DNA from: Nymphaea colorata
Taxonomy: Eukaryota > Streptophyta > Magnoliopsida > Nymphaeales > Nymphaeaceae
DNA length: 64,000 bases
Assembly: GCF_008831285.2 (NCBI RefSeq)
Contig: NC_045147.1
Span: forward strand, 11,783,427 to 11,847,426
Direction of reading: 5' to 3'
Part shown: piece after piece, positions 11,939-21,655 of the stretch
Layout of the letters: the number at the start of each line of letters is the position of its first letter
Numbering within the stretch: the stretch's first letter is position 1
Made by a program: the position numbers and the translations under genes
Notes under the pieces: generated by a model
What the model was told of the DNA's origin: nothing
The model's database searches: none
What the model saw: the letters and a program-made list of their open reading frames with translations, nothing else

Positions 11939-13525
11939 TCAGCTGAAGTTAGACTCAGTTTTGGAGGTGCTACCGCTACTGCTCTCAGAGACAGAGCACC
12001 CATAATACATCTTATGAAGCACACTCGTAGGGGAGAATTCCAACCTTGGGGAGCTCGACACCGAGGCACTGACGTTGTTGGCGTTAGCGTTGGAGTGGTT
12101 GTTCATGAGATTAAGACCATCGGGCATGGAGATGGAGAGGTGTGTGCTCGAGTCTGAGATGGTGTTGGCAATGGAGGCGGTGGCGGTGGCGGAGGTGGTG
12201 GTGGCGGCGGTGGATTTGGACGGGCCGGGCGGTGTCTGCCTTTCCACAGGCTTTCTTGAACGGTTCTTACCTCTGTGCATGTGCTTCTCACAGTACTTGT
12301 GATCTGGAACCACTTCCTTTGAGCACCTCCATTTCTTCCCATCCGTCCTCCTGCACCGCCCTGGCTCTGGCTCCATGCTGCTTCGGAAATCGAAGCACAA
12401 GCCGCCGCCTGACACTGCAGAAGATGGACAAAAATAAATATATATATAAGCAGAAGTTTCCACGAGATTGACGGTAAATCGGTCTACCATTTGAATCTCA
12501 TCTCCTAATGCAGAAAATTACAGGAACAGAATAGATCACAAGATCAAAATGCTGGGACCTGAACCTGATTCATACAGACCCATCTTCTAATCCACTAGGA
12601 AGCTTTTTAAAGAAGTTTCTAATTTTACCAAATCCTCATCCCAATAAATGACAATGTTTAGAAAAACTTCTCTATATTAGTCTAAACTCTAACGATCTCA
12701 CGGTTCAATATCATGAAATGGGTGCTAACCATTGTTATTAAGAAAGAAGAAATAGAACCATACCGGAAAAGATTTAGGGTTTCTTCACCAATTAAGCAAA
12801 GAGAATGCTAATCATTGTCCGGAAGAAGAAGCAGAAGCATATTGGAAGAAGATTTGGGTTTTCTTCACCAATGAAGCAGAGAGAGAGAGAGAGAGTTACA
12901 AGTAGAGGGAGAGAAGGAACTCATAGGCGAGCTGACGACGCTCTTCCAGATGGGCAGCACGAGGTGAAGTGGCACAGGCACGCCGGCAACCATGTACTTG
13001 AAGATGAGCGCCTGGTGCTCTAGCTCCTGCAGCTGCAGGAAAGTGAAGGCAGACTGCCCAGTTCCCGGGCCGAGCCCAAGTCCCAGTCCAACAGGGGCCG
13101 CCATTCCTGGACCATAAACAGAAGCCAGAAGAAGTAGCAGAGGTTTGGGGTTTCACATGAGTAACGCCCAAGCACACCAAGAATGTCAGTGTAAATGAAA
13201 GAATAAGAACAAGAAAAAAAAAAAAAAACGAAAGAGAAGAGAGAGAACCAAAGAATGGCTTCCTTTCTATCTTTCTTTTCTCATCTCTTTTTTGGTAGTA
13301 GAGACTAGAGAGAGAGAGAAGGGGATGGAGAAGAAAGTCGAGAGAAGGCAGAGCAAAGCACAAAGAAGTACCTGACAGACGAGAAGCATCTCTTGGGGAT
13401 GCGAGACGAGAGAGTTTCACAGGGGGCTGCTGCTGCTGCTGCAGAAAGGTTTCTGCGTGGTCTTCCACCTCAGTGTGGGGTTGTCTCCATTGCTGATGAT
13501 GGATGTGCATTTGGAGAGCCTCCAT
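11939..13525 (-). CDS. GRF: Growth-regulating factor (QLQ-WRC transcription factor)
   Basis: Three exons on the minus strand: 13525-13372, 13106-12900 and 12414-11939. Phases are compatible, giving 278 residues and a TGA stop. The start ATG opens a short glutamine/histidine-rich leader with a five-Q run (residues 29-33). The QLQ domain is at about 71-107 ([19 protein letters not shown], then [13 protein letters not shown]) and binds GIF/AN3 coactivators. The WRC domain is at about 134-178: CCCH zinc ligands C141, C151, C162 and H165, and the basic stretch [12 protein letters not shown] for DNA binding and nuclear entry. The remainder is Ser/Thr/Asn-rich and low in complexity, as is usual for GRF activation regions. 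The protein is on the short side for the family, with no extra C-terminal motif seen. Known role: promotes cell proliferation in leaves and other organs. The transcript carries a miR396 site. Which paralogue it is cannot be told. Confidence 0.93.
12242..12263 (-). promoter_or_regulatory. miR396 target site in the GRF coding sequence
   Basis: The transcript strand reads CGTTCAAGAAAGCCTGTGG within the codons for RSRKPVE at the end of the WRC domain. This is the classical GRF target; pairing with miR396 leaves the usual single-base bulge. It implies post-transcriptional repression of this GRF in maturing tissue. Confidence 0.9.
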
Positions 13526-14859
13526 CTTAACATCTGATCACTCTGTCACCACCTTGATTTTCCCTCTGAGCACACAGAGAAGAGCAAGAGAGAGAGAGAG
13601 GGGGGGGAGTGGCTCCTGGTACCTATCTGCTCTAGGCTTATGCAGTTTATGTGTGCATTGCAGAACTCAAAAAGTGTGCGGGAGTTCATTTATAATTATA
13701 AAAAAAAACAGATAAGCTGTCGACAGGTTCGTTACTTTAATTTTTCACATCGTTTTCAAATTCGAGGCAATAATAAAGAAATGGTCGTCTGCAAATCTTA
13801 AGATCCCGTTTGGCAGATCCCAAAACAAACACGATCCAGGCCATGCTTTTCATAAGAATTGGTTAGGAGATGAGAGACTTTGTCTAAGATCATTTATATC
13901 GGGACAGCAGGCAATTAATGGAAAGTGGGGTAAGGTTGCATCTGTTGTATCTACAATGGGAGACCCGCAATGTCTCTCTACTAATCAACTTTGCATTTCT
14001 GGCTTTCACATAATTGTTGGAAGATTGCCAACAGCAAGTCATGACTTTTAAGAGTTAAAGAGTTTAATATTTTAGATGCTTCTTGGTAGAAACATGTTGA
14101 CATAATGTGATAAGTCTATGCAACACCAACTTGCCTGTTTAAAAAAAAAAAAAAAAGAAGAAGAAATTTTATATGAACAAGATTGTGGGCATCGTTATTA
14201 AACCGAACAGCATTTTCATCCATGCTTACAAACCAAAGCGTATCGAATCAGGTTCTAAAACTCTCTCTCTCCCTCCCTTAATATGTAAACTTAACGATAT
14301 GAAACTATAAGACGCTTAGTTGTCCGGACAATAGAATGTCAGAAGGCAGTCCAGTTTCCTGTACTGATACTTGTATCTGCAAACACAAGTTTTTTTCTCT
14401 TTTTCTGAACTTACCGACCGGAAACCAAATCCAAACTAGGAAAGCGAGATGTGGTTAATAATCCCATGGATTCGTCCCTGGATCCTTACTAAGTCAGAGT
14501 AATTTCGAATTCAAATGCATGTGATATCAGATCTGACATGAACTCTGAGACGTCACTACGTCTCGGCTCAAAGTATCGGAATAGGGTCCCGTAACCTGAA
14601 CCGGACCCGACTTTTACCTTATGTCCTTGGCCGACTCTGCTAAGCCAGGCTTCTCTGGGACGGCCGTCTCGGTAATGGTAATTACCATCACCACAGGAAC
14701 GCGTCCTGGGCGTACGGTCCAAGTTGGGACTGGGACCAGGCGGCCCTCACCAACTTGTTCCGTCGCGTTGCGTCGGACCCCATTATGACCGTTCATTGGC
14801 GACCAGCCGGTGGGGCCTTTCCTTTCTCTTGTGGCGTCGGTGGCCTGGATGTCTGCTCC
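13526..14859. other. GRF 5' flank and intergenic DNA
   Basis: 13570-13610 is a GA/G-rich tract typical of GRF 5' leaders, so the promoter and leader probably lie at 13526-13750. Beyond that is AT-rich DNA with an A-run near 14139-14154. A GC-rich patch at 14480-14860 has no recognisable product. No other gene seen. Confidence 0.45.
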
Positions 14860-15530
14860 TAGGGCTGCACTCGAGCCTACTTGACGTCGAACTGAACATA
14901 GCTCGACTTGACTCGATTCAAAAAACTCAAACTCAAGTTCGAACTCAGCTGGAACCTGACTCGAGTTCCATAGAACAGACTCGGGCTCAGCTCAAACCCA
15001 AATCAAATTTCACATAACAGACTCGAGCTCAATTCAATGATACAGCGTCGAGCTCGACTCGCTTAACTCAGTTATGTTAACATGTCTCGTTTCTTTTAAC
15101 TTGTTTAAGTCATTAACTCATTTAATTGGTTCCTTTCAACTAATTCAACCATGGACGACCATCTAACGGAAAATCCAAAGAAAGAATGCATATATTCTTA
15201 CATCCAAAGAAAGAATGCATGTATTCTTACATCCAAATATCCCCTAAAGAAGAATTCAACAGAAGATCTCACATTCATATCGAATGCATATATTCTTACA
15301 TCCAAAGAAAGAATGCATGTATTCTTACATCCAAACATCCCCTAAAGAAGAATTCAACAGAAGATCTCACATTCATGATATGTTTATTGTAGTCAAGCCG
15401 ATGAGTTGCGTTTTTACAGCTTGAACTCGACTCATTTAACCTTTATAAATGTCAAATGTCAAGATCGAATCGAATCGAGTTTTTATGAGCAAGCTCTAGT
15501 CAAATCCAAGTTGGCTCATGTGCAGCCTTA
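14860..15530. mobile_element. Non-autonomous TIR element, CTCGA-rich
   Basis: Ends are inverted: TAGGGCTGCACTCGAGCC at the left and the complement of TAAGGCTGCACATGAGCC at the right (about 15 of 18 match). The interior is dominated by ACTCGA/GAGCTCGA words and contains a nested tandem duplication. No transposase is present. A target-site duplication is not clear, so the exact borders and superfamily (hAT-like by its TAGGG end) are inferred. Confidence 0.6.
15183..15375. repeat. Nested tandem duplication (98-bp unit containing a 29-bp repeat)
   Basis: AGAATGCATATATTCTTACA recurs with a 29-base step inside a larger 98-base unit that is itself duplicated. The last landmark, GAATTCAACAGAAGATCTCA, ends both units. 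The copies are nearly identical, so the duplication is younger than its host element. Confidence 0.8.
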
Positions 15531-15839
15531 GCCTTTGCGATGGACTGAGATGTTCAAATTTGCGGTTCATGTCACTCGTTTGATGATGAATATAGAAGAC
15601 GTTTCTTCCTCTACGTGCATGGTGTGGATTGGGGAATGCAATTTAACAATCTTTAGATCATGTAAGAACAACATGATGTTGAAACATTAAGTTGTTTTTT
15701 GCTCAAGAATCAATATGAATTGACATAGATTTACAAATATAAATAAATAACACATAAACGAACTGGACAAGTAAATGAATAATTGACATCGTTGGTTCAC
15801 ATTCACATCAGGCATCTAGCTGCACTACTGCCAAAAAGT

Positions 15840-16190
15840 TGGATATGGAAAATAAAAATAAAAATTTGGATATTATATAGGAATTTTACGAAGTGACATT
15901 CGATCGGAGCTGGATTCGGTTTAACATAATTATCCAACCGGATTTAAATTCGGATTCGGATGAATTCAGTTTCAAATAAGCATTCTATTATCTAATATCC
16001 ATACATTATTAAGGTTGGCTTGTAACATATCTTAATTCGGTTTTAATTCACATTCGTACTTAAAAAGTTTGATCCAGATTAAGATCATATACGGATCATG
16101 AATTTAAAAGACAAATTCAGATACGCTATAGCTTTTCTTCAATGGTGTTTGAATCCAAACATGTGAAAGTATGCTAAATCAAATACGGTA
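15840..16190. repeat. Degenerate dispersed repeat (GATTCGGAT-rich)
   Basis: Dense in words such as GGATTCGG, AATTCGGATTCGGATG and CTAATATCCATACATT. Similar blocks recur at about 25990-26260, 27660-27970, 35330-35660, 37170-37560, 41840-42190 and 47120-47560. Likely decayed copies of one non-coding element family. Confidence 0.45.
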
Positions 16191-17082
16191 TTTGTGATTA
16201 TACGAAGGCCATTTTTTTAAGCAAAAGATTTGTGAAATTAAGAAATGAACAACATCGACACCTTACCAAAAGCAGGGAAAATGTGAATAAAGTTAGGAAA
16301 CATAAACAATCTTTTAATTAAATACAGCATTCTGATGCGCAATAAAGACATTTCCGTTGTTAGTGAAAAAGTAATTCTCACATGGGATAAGATAGCCATC
16401 AGATGCATGGCACTCCACTTGGTACTTTATTTTGTAATTTTCTGAATGCAAAGCTGTTAATCTTCATAAAAATATGGTGCCAGGAAGGAGCACCTCACGT
16501 GTATACATAATTTAACCGTTTAGATATGCTTGGAACTGAGGCATCACAAGCTTCCCAGTCTTGGATCCTCAAAATTACTGCTTCAATTTTTTTTTTTTTT
16601 TGGGCCAAATTATGCAGATCCATATGTTTTCTCGAATTCTTTATTAACAAAGTGGCATGAGATATTTATTTCCCAATGCTTTAGCCATTCTAAAGTTTGG
16701 AAGTGGTCAACAAAGGCCTTGATAAAGTCCAATTGGGACAATTTTGCAAGCTCAGCACGCTTATTTCATCTTAGATAAATTATCTCTTGTAGCAATGCAC
16801 CCCCCTTGCATGTGGCCAGAAGGTGAAAAAGTAATGAACTGTAAGAGGTGCAAAGATGAAAGATTCGCTTCAAATCCCAAAACCTACCACTTTGTGTTTA
16901 AAATTTTCATGTTCTTCTTTTAAGGTGCGGTGTCTAGCTAACAAAGATCTTTATTAATGGTGAAATATGTGAGGGTTGCACCACAGATTTGTAGACTTTG
17001 CATCTTAAAATGTATTCATCTTGAGTTAGAACCCTTCCATTTTGTCTTTATACCTTTTTAAAGCTAGGTTTGTTTCACCTAA
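16191..17082. other. Intergenic, nothing recognised
   Basis: AT-rich sequence with a T-run near 16589-16601. Short frames carry no family motif. Confidence 0.5.
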
Positions 17083-17345
17083 GGGCTGTTTGGCATCAGT
17101 AATACATTGTTGTTACTTTCTCATGAATCTGTCTTAATGAATGAGATAGATTTATAGAAGACTTTTTTAAGTAGCCAATGAATCTAACAAACTTTTGGGT
17201 TAGGTGATCGTAACAAGTTGTTACTGTCTCATGAATCTGTTATAAAAATTAGGGTAGATTCATAAAAGACTATATTACCATTGTTCATGAATTTATCTCA
17301 ATCTTTAGGGTAGTAATAACTTGTCACTGTTGCTAAACACGCTCC
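17083..17345. mobile_element. Tourist-like MITE (PIF/Harbinger type)
   Basis: A 263-bp element flanked by TAA on both sides (17080-17082 and 17346-17348). The left end GGGCTGTTTGGCATCAGTAA pairs with the complement of the right end, which reads GGAGCGTGTTTAGCAACAGT inward, followed by a shared GTTATTACT-like block. The TAA target duplication and G-rich GTTTGG terminus are Tourist hallmarks. No coding capacity. Confidence 0.7.
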
Positions 17346-18164
17346 TAAGGATCTGATCCAAAGAGAGGACCTGAAATAGATGTTGTATCAAATCCCCTGT
17401 AAACAAACAATATATATCAGCGGCAAGCTCCCACATGGATCTCAGGTCCGTTGTGGAGATCTCAGCTCTCCTGGGAACAAACATAGCATATATTTAAGGC
17501 ATACTAGTGATATAAAATCCATAGTTCTCAAATTTATACATTGTTAGAACTATAGATTTAAAGTAGAGCTTTTTAAGTTGGACCTTTATTTGATCTGAAT
17601 ATCAGGTTGCTAAGTGCCCATTATTATTTTGTGTAAAGGCTACTATGATGGAGGAAATAAAAAACATGGTAAAAAAATTTAAGACTTCCTCTACCATCAT
17701 CCTACTTCTTAACTTTGGAAATTAAGTAGAGATATTTAATTTGTTGGTGTAAGTGCACACTTGTAATGTACATGTAGAGAAAACTAGTAGTAAAATTTTC
17801 TCAACAAGAACGAATGTGTGTATGAAACTTTTCTCCAAATATTATTTATTCCCTCTGCCTGCTTTTCCAAACCAGTATATTAACCCAAGAGAGATAAAAA
17901 AAAAAAAAAAAGACACTTTAAAAAGTGTTACACGAATTGGAGCAAATGCATGAATCAGTAACAATATATTGCTGGTTCCAAACAGGTTATTATGGTTCAT
18001 TTGGCAAATGAAACAATATGTAACTGTTTTATGAATATGGCTCAAAAATTTGAACAAATTCATCGACAGGACACCTTAAAAAGTGTTTTATGAATCTACT
18101 CCAACTTTTATAGTAGATTCATCAAACAGTTATAAATTGTTCTACGTTTCAAACATACCTTTAA
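17346..18164. other. Intergenic with Tourist-like fragments
   Basis: No gene seen. 17980-18150 contains TTTATGAATCTACTCCAA and TAGATTCATCAAACAGTTA words related to the neighbouring MITEs, so it is probably a broken copy. An A-run lies at about 17897-17911. Confidence 0.4.
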
Positions 18165-18438
18165 AGGTCATTTGGCCATTGGAAATGGTATCCTGAATTT
18201 ACTCCAAAGATTGGCGCACCTTTCTAAATCAACGAAATATAGTAATGAATTTGCATCAACCTTTGAGGTAGATTCATAAAACATACTTTTCTATGACAAC
18301 CATAACAAATTATTATTGTCTCATAAACCTACCTAGTCAGGGGTAGGTTCACGTACCAATCTAACACAATGCTCCACCAATTTACCCCAATTTTTTGAGC
18401 AAACTAGTAACATTTTGTTATGCTTGCCAAACGAGTCC
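18165..18438. mobile_element. Tourist-like MITE, second copy
   Basis: A 274-bp element with TAA at both borders (18162-18164 and 18439-18441). The left end AGGTCATTTGGCCATTGG matches the inward reading of the right end, GGACTCGTTTGGCAAGC. The interior shares GAATTTACTCCAA and TAGATTCATAAAACA words with the copy at 17083-17345. Confidence 0.62.
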
Positions 18439-19065
18439 TAAATTACTTTTAAAAAGTAGTGTAACATCCAAACACCCCTATTGACTGCCTACCCTTCTGC
18501 GTGGAATGTTTGGAAGGACCTTAATTGTTCATGCGGATTTGGTATAACTTCCCGTGCTAATCAATTTTGAGCATTGCTTGGACTCAAGTTGGATTCGTTG
18601 ATTAGAAAGTACAAGACTTGTTCAAACTTTTGCCTTATATATGTCAGTCGAGATGCAATCGATGCAACGCATACCAATTTCACTTCTGATTTTTCCGATT
18701 CATTTAGCTATTCTTATGGGATCTAATTCTTTAAAAATGAGGTTGATCGCAATGCCAGATCATGTTCGGGTTTTGAGTTTGAATGAGAGTCAGTGGGAGC
18801 AAGTTGATTAGGAGTTAAAGCCAAACTTTTAAATATTAAATATATGTAAAGTTAATAGTGGTATGTAAATTACACATTTATATTAAACAAACTGGCAAGT
18901 TAGGAGGGCACGTGCTTCTGTGTTATATTGGGCTCTGACACTCACCGCTGCCTTGAATTCATTTCTCTTTCGAAAACATCAATTTGGACCGATATGCATT
19001 GGCGTGTACCCGCCACTTGATGTGGGCTCATTTGGCGCATGCATAGCCCCTATATATCAAACACA
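18439..19065. other. Intergenic, nothing recognised
   Basis: AT-rich DNA with no supported gene, repeat unit or RNA. Confidence 0.5.
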
Positions 19066-19086
19066 ATATATATATATATATATATA
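19066..19086. repeat. (TA)n microsatellite
   Basis: About ten uninterrupted TA units. Confidence 0.9.
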
Positions 19087-19212
19087 AACAAAATAACGTA
19101 AATAATCTCCTTTTCACTTTCCTTCAAAAGAATTGTGTTGATCTTGTCACATAGATATATAAATCAAATTTCAAAAACTAACCAAAAACAAAATTTGGTT
19201 TTATAAAATTAA

Positions 19213-19466
19213 AAAGGTGTTTGGATGACAACTCAAAGCTAGGGTTTTAAATGTTTGGTACAATTATAATAAAGTTTTTAAAAAATTTAATTTTGACAAA
19301 ACCTAGTTTTGCAAAAAAAAAAAAGAGCAAAAAAAAAACCCAACACCCTCATGTTTGAGTTTGTCACTTTAACAAAAAAGAAAATCATATTTTCATAAAA
19401 AACAAACTTAATTCTCACAAAAAAATCGAAAAATTTCATTAGATGAGGGGGGTGCCATCCAAGTAG
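19213..19466. mobile_element. Possible MITE with GTTTGGATG termini
   Basis: The left boundary word GGTGTTTGGATGACA is echoed, inverted, by GGGTGCCATCCAAGTAG near 19450. The interior holds repeated ACAAAACCTAGTTTTG-like palindromic words. A similar arrangement occurs at about 21310-21655. No clear target duplication, so low confidence. Confidence 0.35.
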
Positions 19467-19589
19467 GATTTTTCTACTCTGTGTTTTGAATGTGGCGATA
19501 AATAATCTCACATAAGTGCTTTTCCCATAAGCACTTTTGATAAGAATACTACAAAATCGAAGCTCATTCCTGGCATTAGCCATTTTAAT

Positions 19590-19770
19590 TTTCACCTACC
19601 CTGCGGCCGATTTCCCCTCGCGCGTCGCCTCCCGAGGAATCGGCGATGAATTGGCCTTCGTCCAAACTTCCCACGTCACCCCACGCCTTCCGAAAGGCGA
19701 AAGGGACCACGTGTCAGAAGTGCTGACAGTCCCACGGGAGCGCGTGACAGCTGGTTTCACCTTTTTCTTT
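19590..19770. promoter_or_regulatory. GC-rich island with a G-box/ABRE-like motif
   Basis: A sharp GC rise within AT-rich DNA, containing CCACGTGTC (G-box core CACGTG at 19708-19713) and CCCACGTCACC. It looks like a plant promoter or leader, but neither strand leads into a recognisable coding region. It may be a promoter relic, the start of a non-coding transcript, or part of a transposon. Confidence 0.3.
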
Positions 19771-19866
19771 TTCACCCTTTCAAAATTTTTTTACCGCACG
19801 AAAGAAAAAGTGAAAGGCGGTGAGACTCGCACGAGAAAGGCAGACGTTTTCACTTTGGAACCCTAA

Positions 19867-21300
19867 ATGTTTAATTTAATTACGAAACGGTGCTCACATC
19901 TCGATGTCTTAACCTTTATGCGTGTCTCTGAATCTCTGATAGCGATCTGTTGTTTTTGCTTTTGATTTTGAAATAACTCGTTAAAATAGAGTTCGAGAAG
20001 TTCCTGAAAATACTTTTTCTTATTAATCTATTTACCTGATTTTTTTTTTAAAATCTGATTTGAGAGATATTATAGAGACCTTCTCTTCTCATAACAGTCA
20101 TGTCGCGCGGAACGTGAAAACGGTAACTTTTGAGGCGCTTAAAAGGACTATACGTGAAATAATTGGTTGACTGACGAAATTTTTCTGAAGGGAAATGCTA
20201 TAAAGTATGGTGACGGGGAGTCACACCACACCAAACCACACCACACCAAGCCAAGTTGAGGGAATATACACCGATTCTCGAGCCCACGTTGCGTGCTGAC
20301 GCGACTGGGCGCTACTTTGTGGACCTACGTTTTCAGACTTGGATTCTTTATTTTTTGCTCTTTCCTACTACTACACGGTAAAAATAGTTCTCCTTTTTTT
20401 TTTTTTTTTTTTTTTACTGTGGTAAGAATGTGCTCTTGAGTTAAAACATTGTAGTTTGGATGTCCATTGTTTCCCACTTTTTACAGTAAAACCAAGAAAT
20501 TCGTTAATAAAGTTTTTACGCAACGGGCAGAACTTTTTAAAAGATTTCCTAAGACCTTGAAGTAAATCATGACGTAGGTTTTTTAAATCAAGAAGAAGTT
20601 TGTCGCTTTTATAACAAAACCAACCAAGAGTCGGTGAGGAACAAGCCAAGGCTTCTTTCTTGCCACTGGGTTTGAGGGTGAATGGTCGACGCCCACGGGA
20701 ATCGAACCATAGTAATGGTGTTATATTAGTCCATGGTATCACAAAAAAATGCCAAAGACAAAAAGTCACCAATAAATGCAAATGAGGTAGTGGAGCACGA
20801 CCGGAAATGAGCATGTGGTGGCTGTTAGTGGACACCCTTTCCGTTCCCACAAACACCAAATTTGAGTTATCTCAATTTGGAGTTCAAAAAGTGTGGGCTT
20901 GTTTGGCTCTCGAATGATTCAAGAGCACAGGGTTCTAGTTTTTAAAGGATCATGCGTGTTTGCACCAAGTCTTGGACAATGACAAGTCGTCAAGAGCATG
21001 GCAGGGTTGGTTGGTTTTAATGGCGCAATACAGCTCTGAATCCTGGGAGCGGAGAAAAAGATGGGGCTTCGATCTCACTTAAGCAGTAGGATTCCCTCTG
21101 GTAATAATACTACAAACACGTGAAATGTCCGTTCTAAGATGCCGTTTTAAAATGACAAAATATTGTCGAATTTGATGACATGCACAATGTGATTTCTTAG
21201 TGTATTCCAACTGCCATTTGGAAGAGTCAAGCACTATCTAAGAAACACCAATGTTGAGAAAACTCAGAAAAACCAAGTTTCCACAAAACCTGATTTTGTA
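19867..21300. other. Intergenic, no gene recognised
   Basis: Contains a CACCA-rich low-complexity tract (about 20220-20256) and a T-run at 20394-20415. A 162-codon frame on the minus strand at 20371-20859 has no recognisable motif and is interrupted by low-complexity lysine codons. Confidence 0.4.
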
Positions 21301-21655
21301 ACTAGATTTGGTCCGCGTGTTTGGTTGACAAGACCAAAATGACCGATGGGCCCGAGATTTTTTAAAAACATAGTTTTATCAAAACTGGGTTTTTCAAAAA
21401 CCCAGTAAATCGGCCCCTAAACTCCATGCAACAAAGTTTTTTGAGTGGTTTTTGTGCCATCAAAATTGGGTTTGAAGAAATCCGAGTTTTGACAAAACCT
21501 AGTTTTGTAAAAGGGAGTGAAAAACCTTACCCCTTTAGATTATTCAAAAAACTGGTTTTGGATGTGCCACCCAAATGAAAAACAAAGTTTTCAAAACTCA
21601 TTCAAAAACTAGGTTTTGTGACAAGACTGGATTAAAAAGGGTGCCATCCAAACTC
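21301..21655. mobile_element. Possible MITE related to the one at 19213
   Basis: The left word GCGTGTTTGGTTGACAAG and the right word GGGTGCCATCCAAACTCC (inverted) resemble the ends of the 19213-19466 unit. The interior repeats AAACCTAGTTTTGT and CAAAACTGGGTTTTTC. Borders are approximate. Confidence 0.35.

Noticed and set aside
15183..15375. Regularly spaced repeats as a CRISPR array
   Set aside because: Plant nuclear DNA, unequal spacing and repeated spacers; it is a nested tandem duplication.
15151..15392. Repetitive 64- and 68-codon frames
   Set aside because: They are the translation of the nested tandem duplication, not a repeat protein.
20690..20730. GGTTCGATTCCCGTGGG on the minus strand as a tRNA B box
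   Set aside because: No A box, acceptor stem or T-arm pairing could be found around it.
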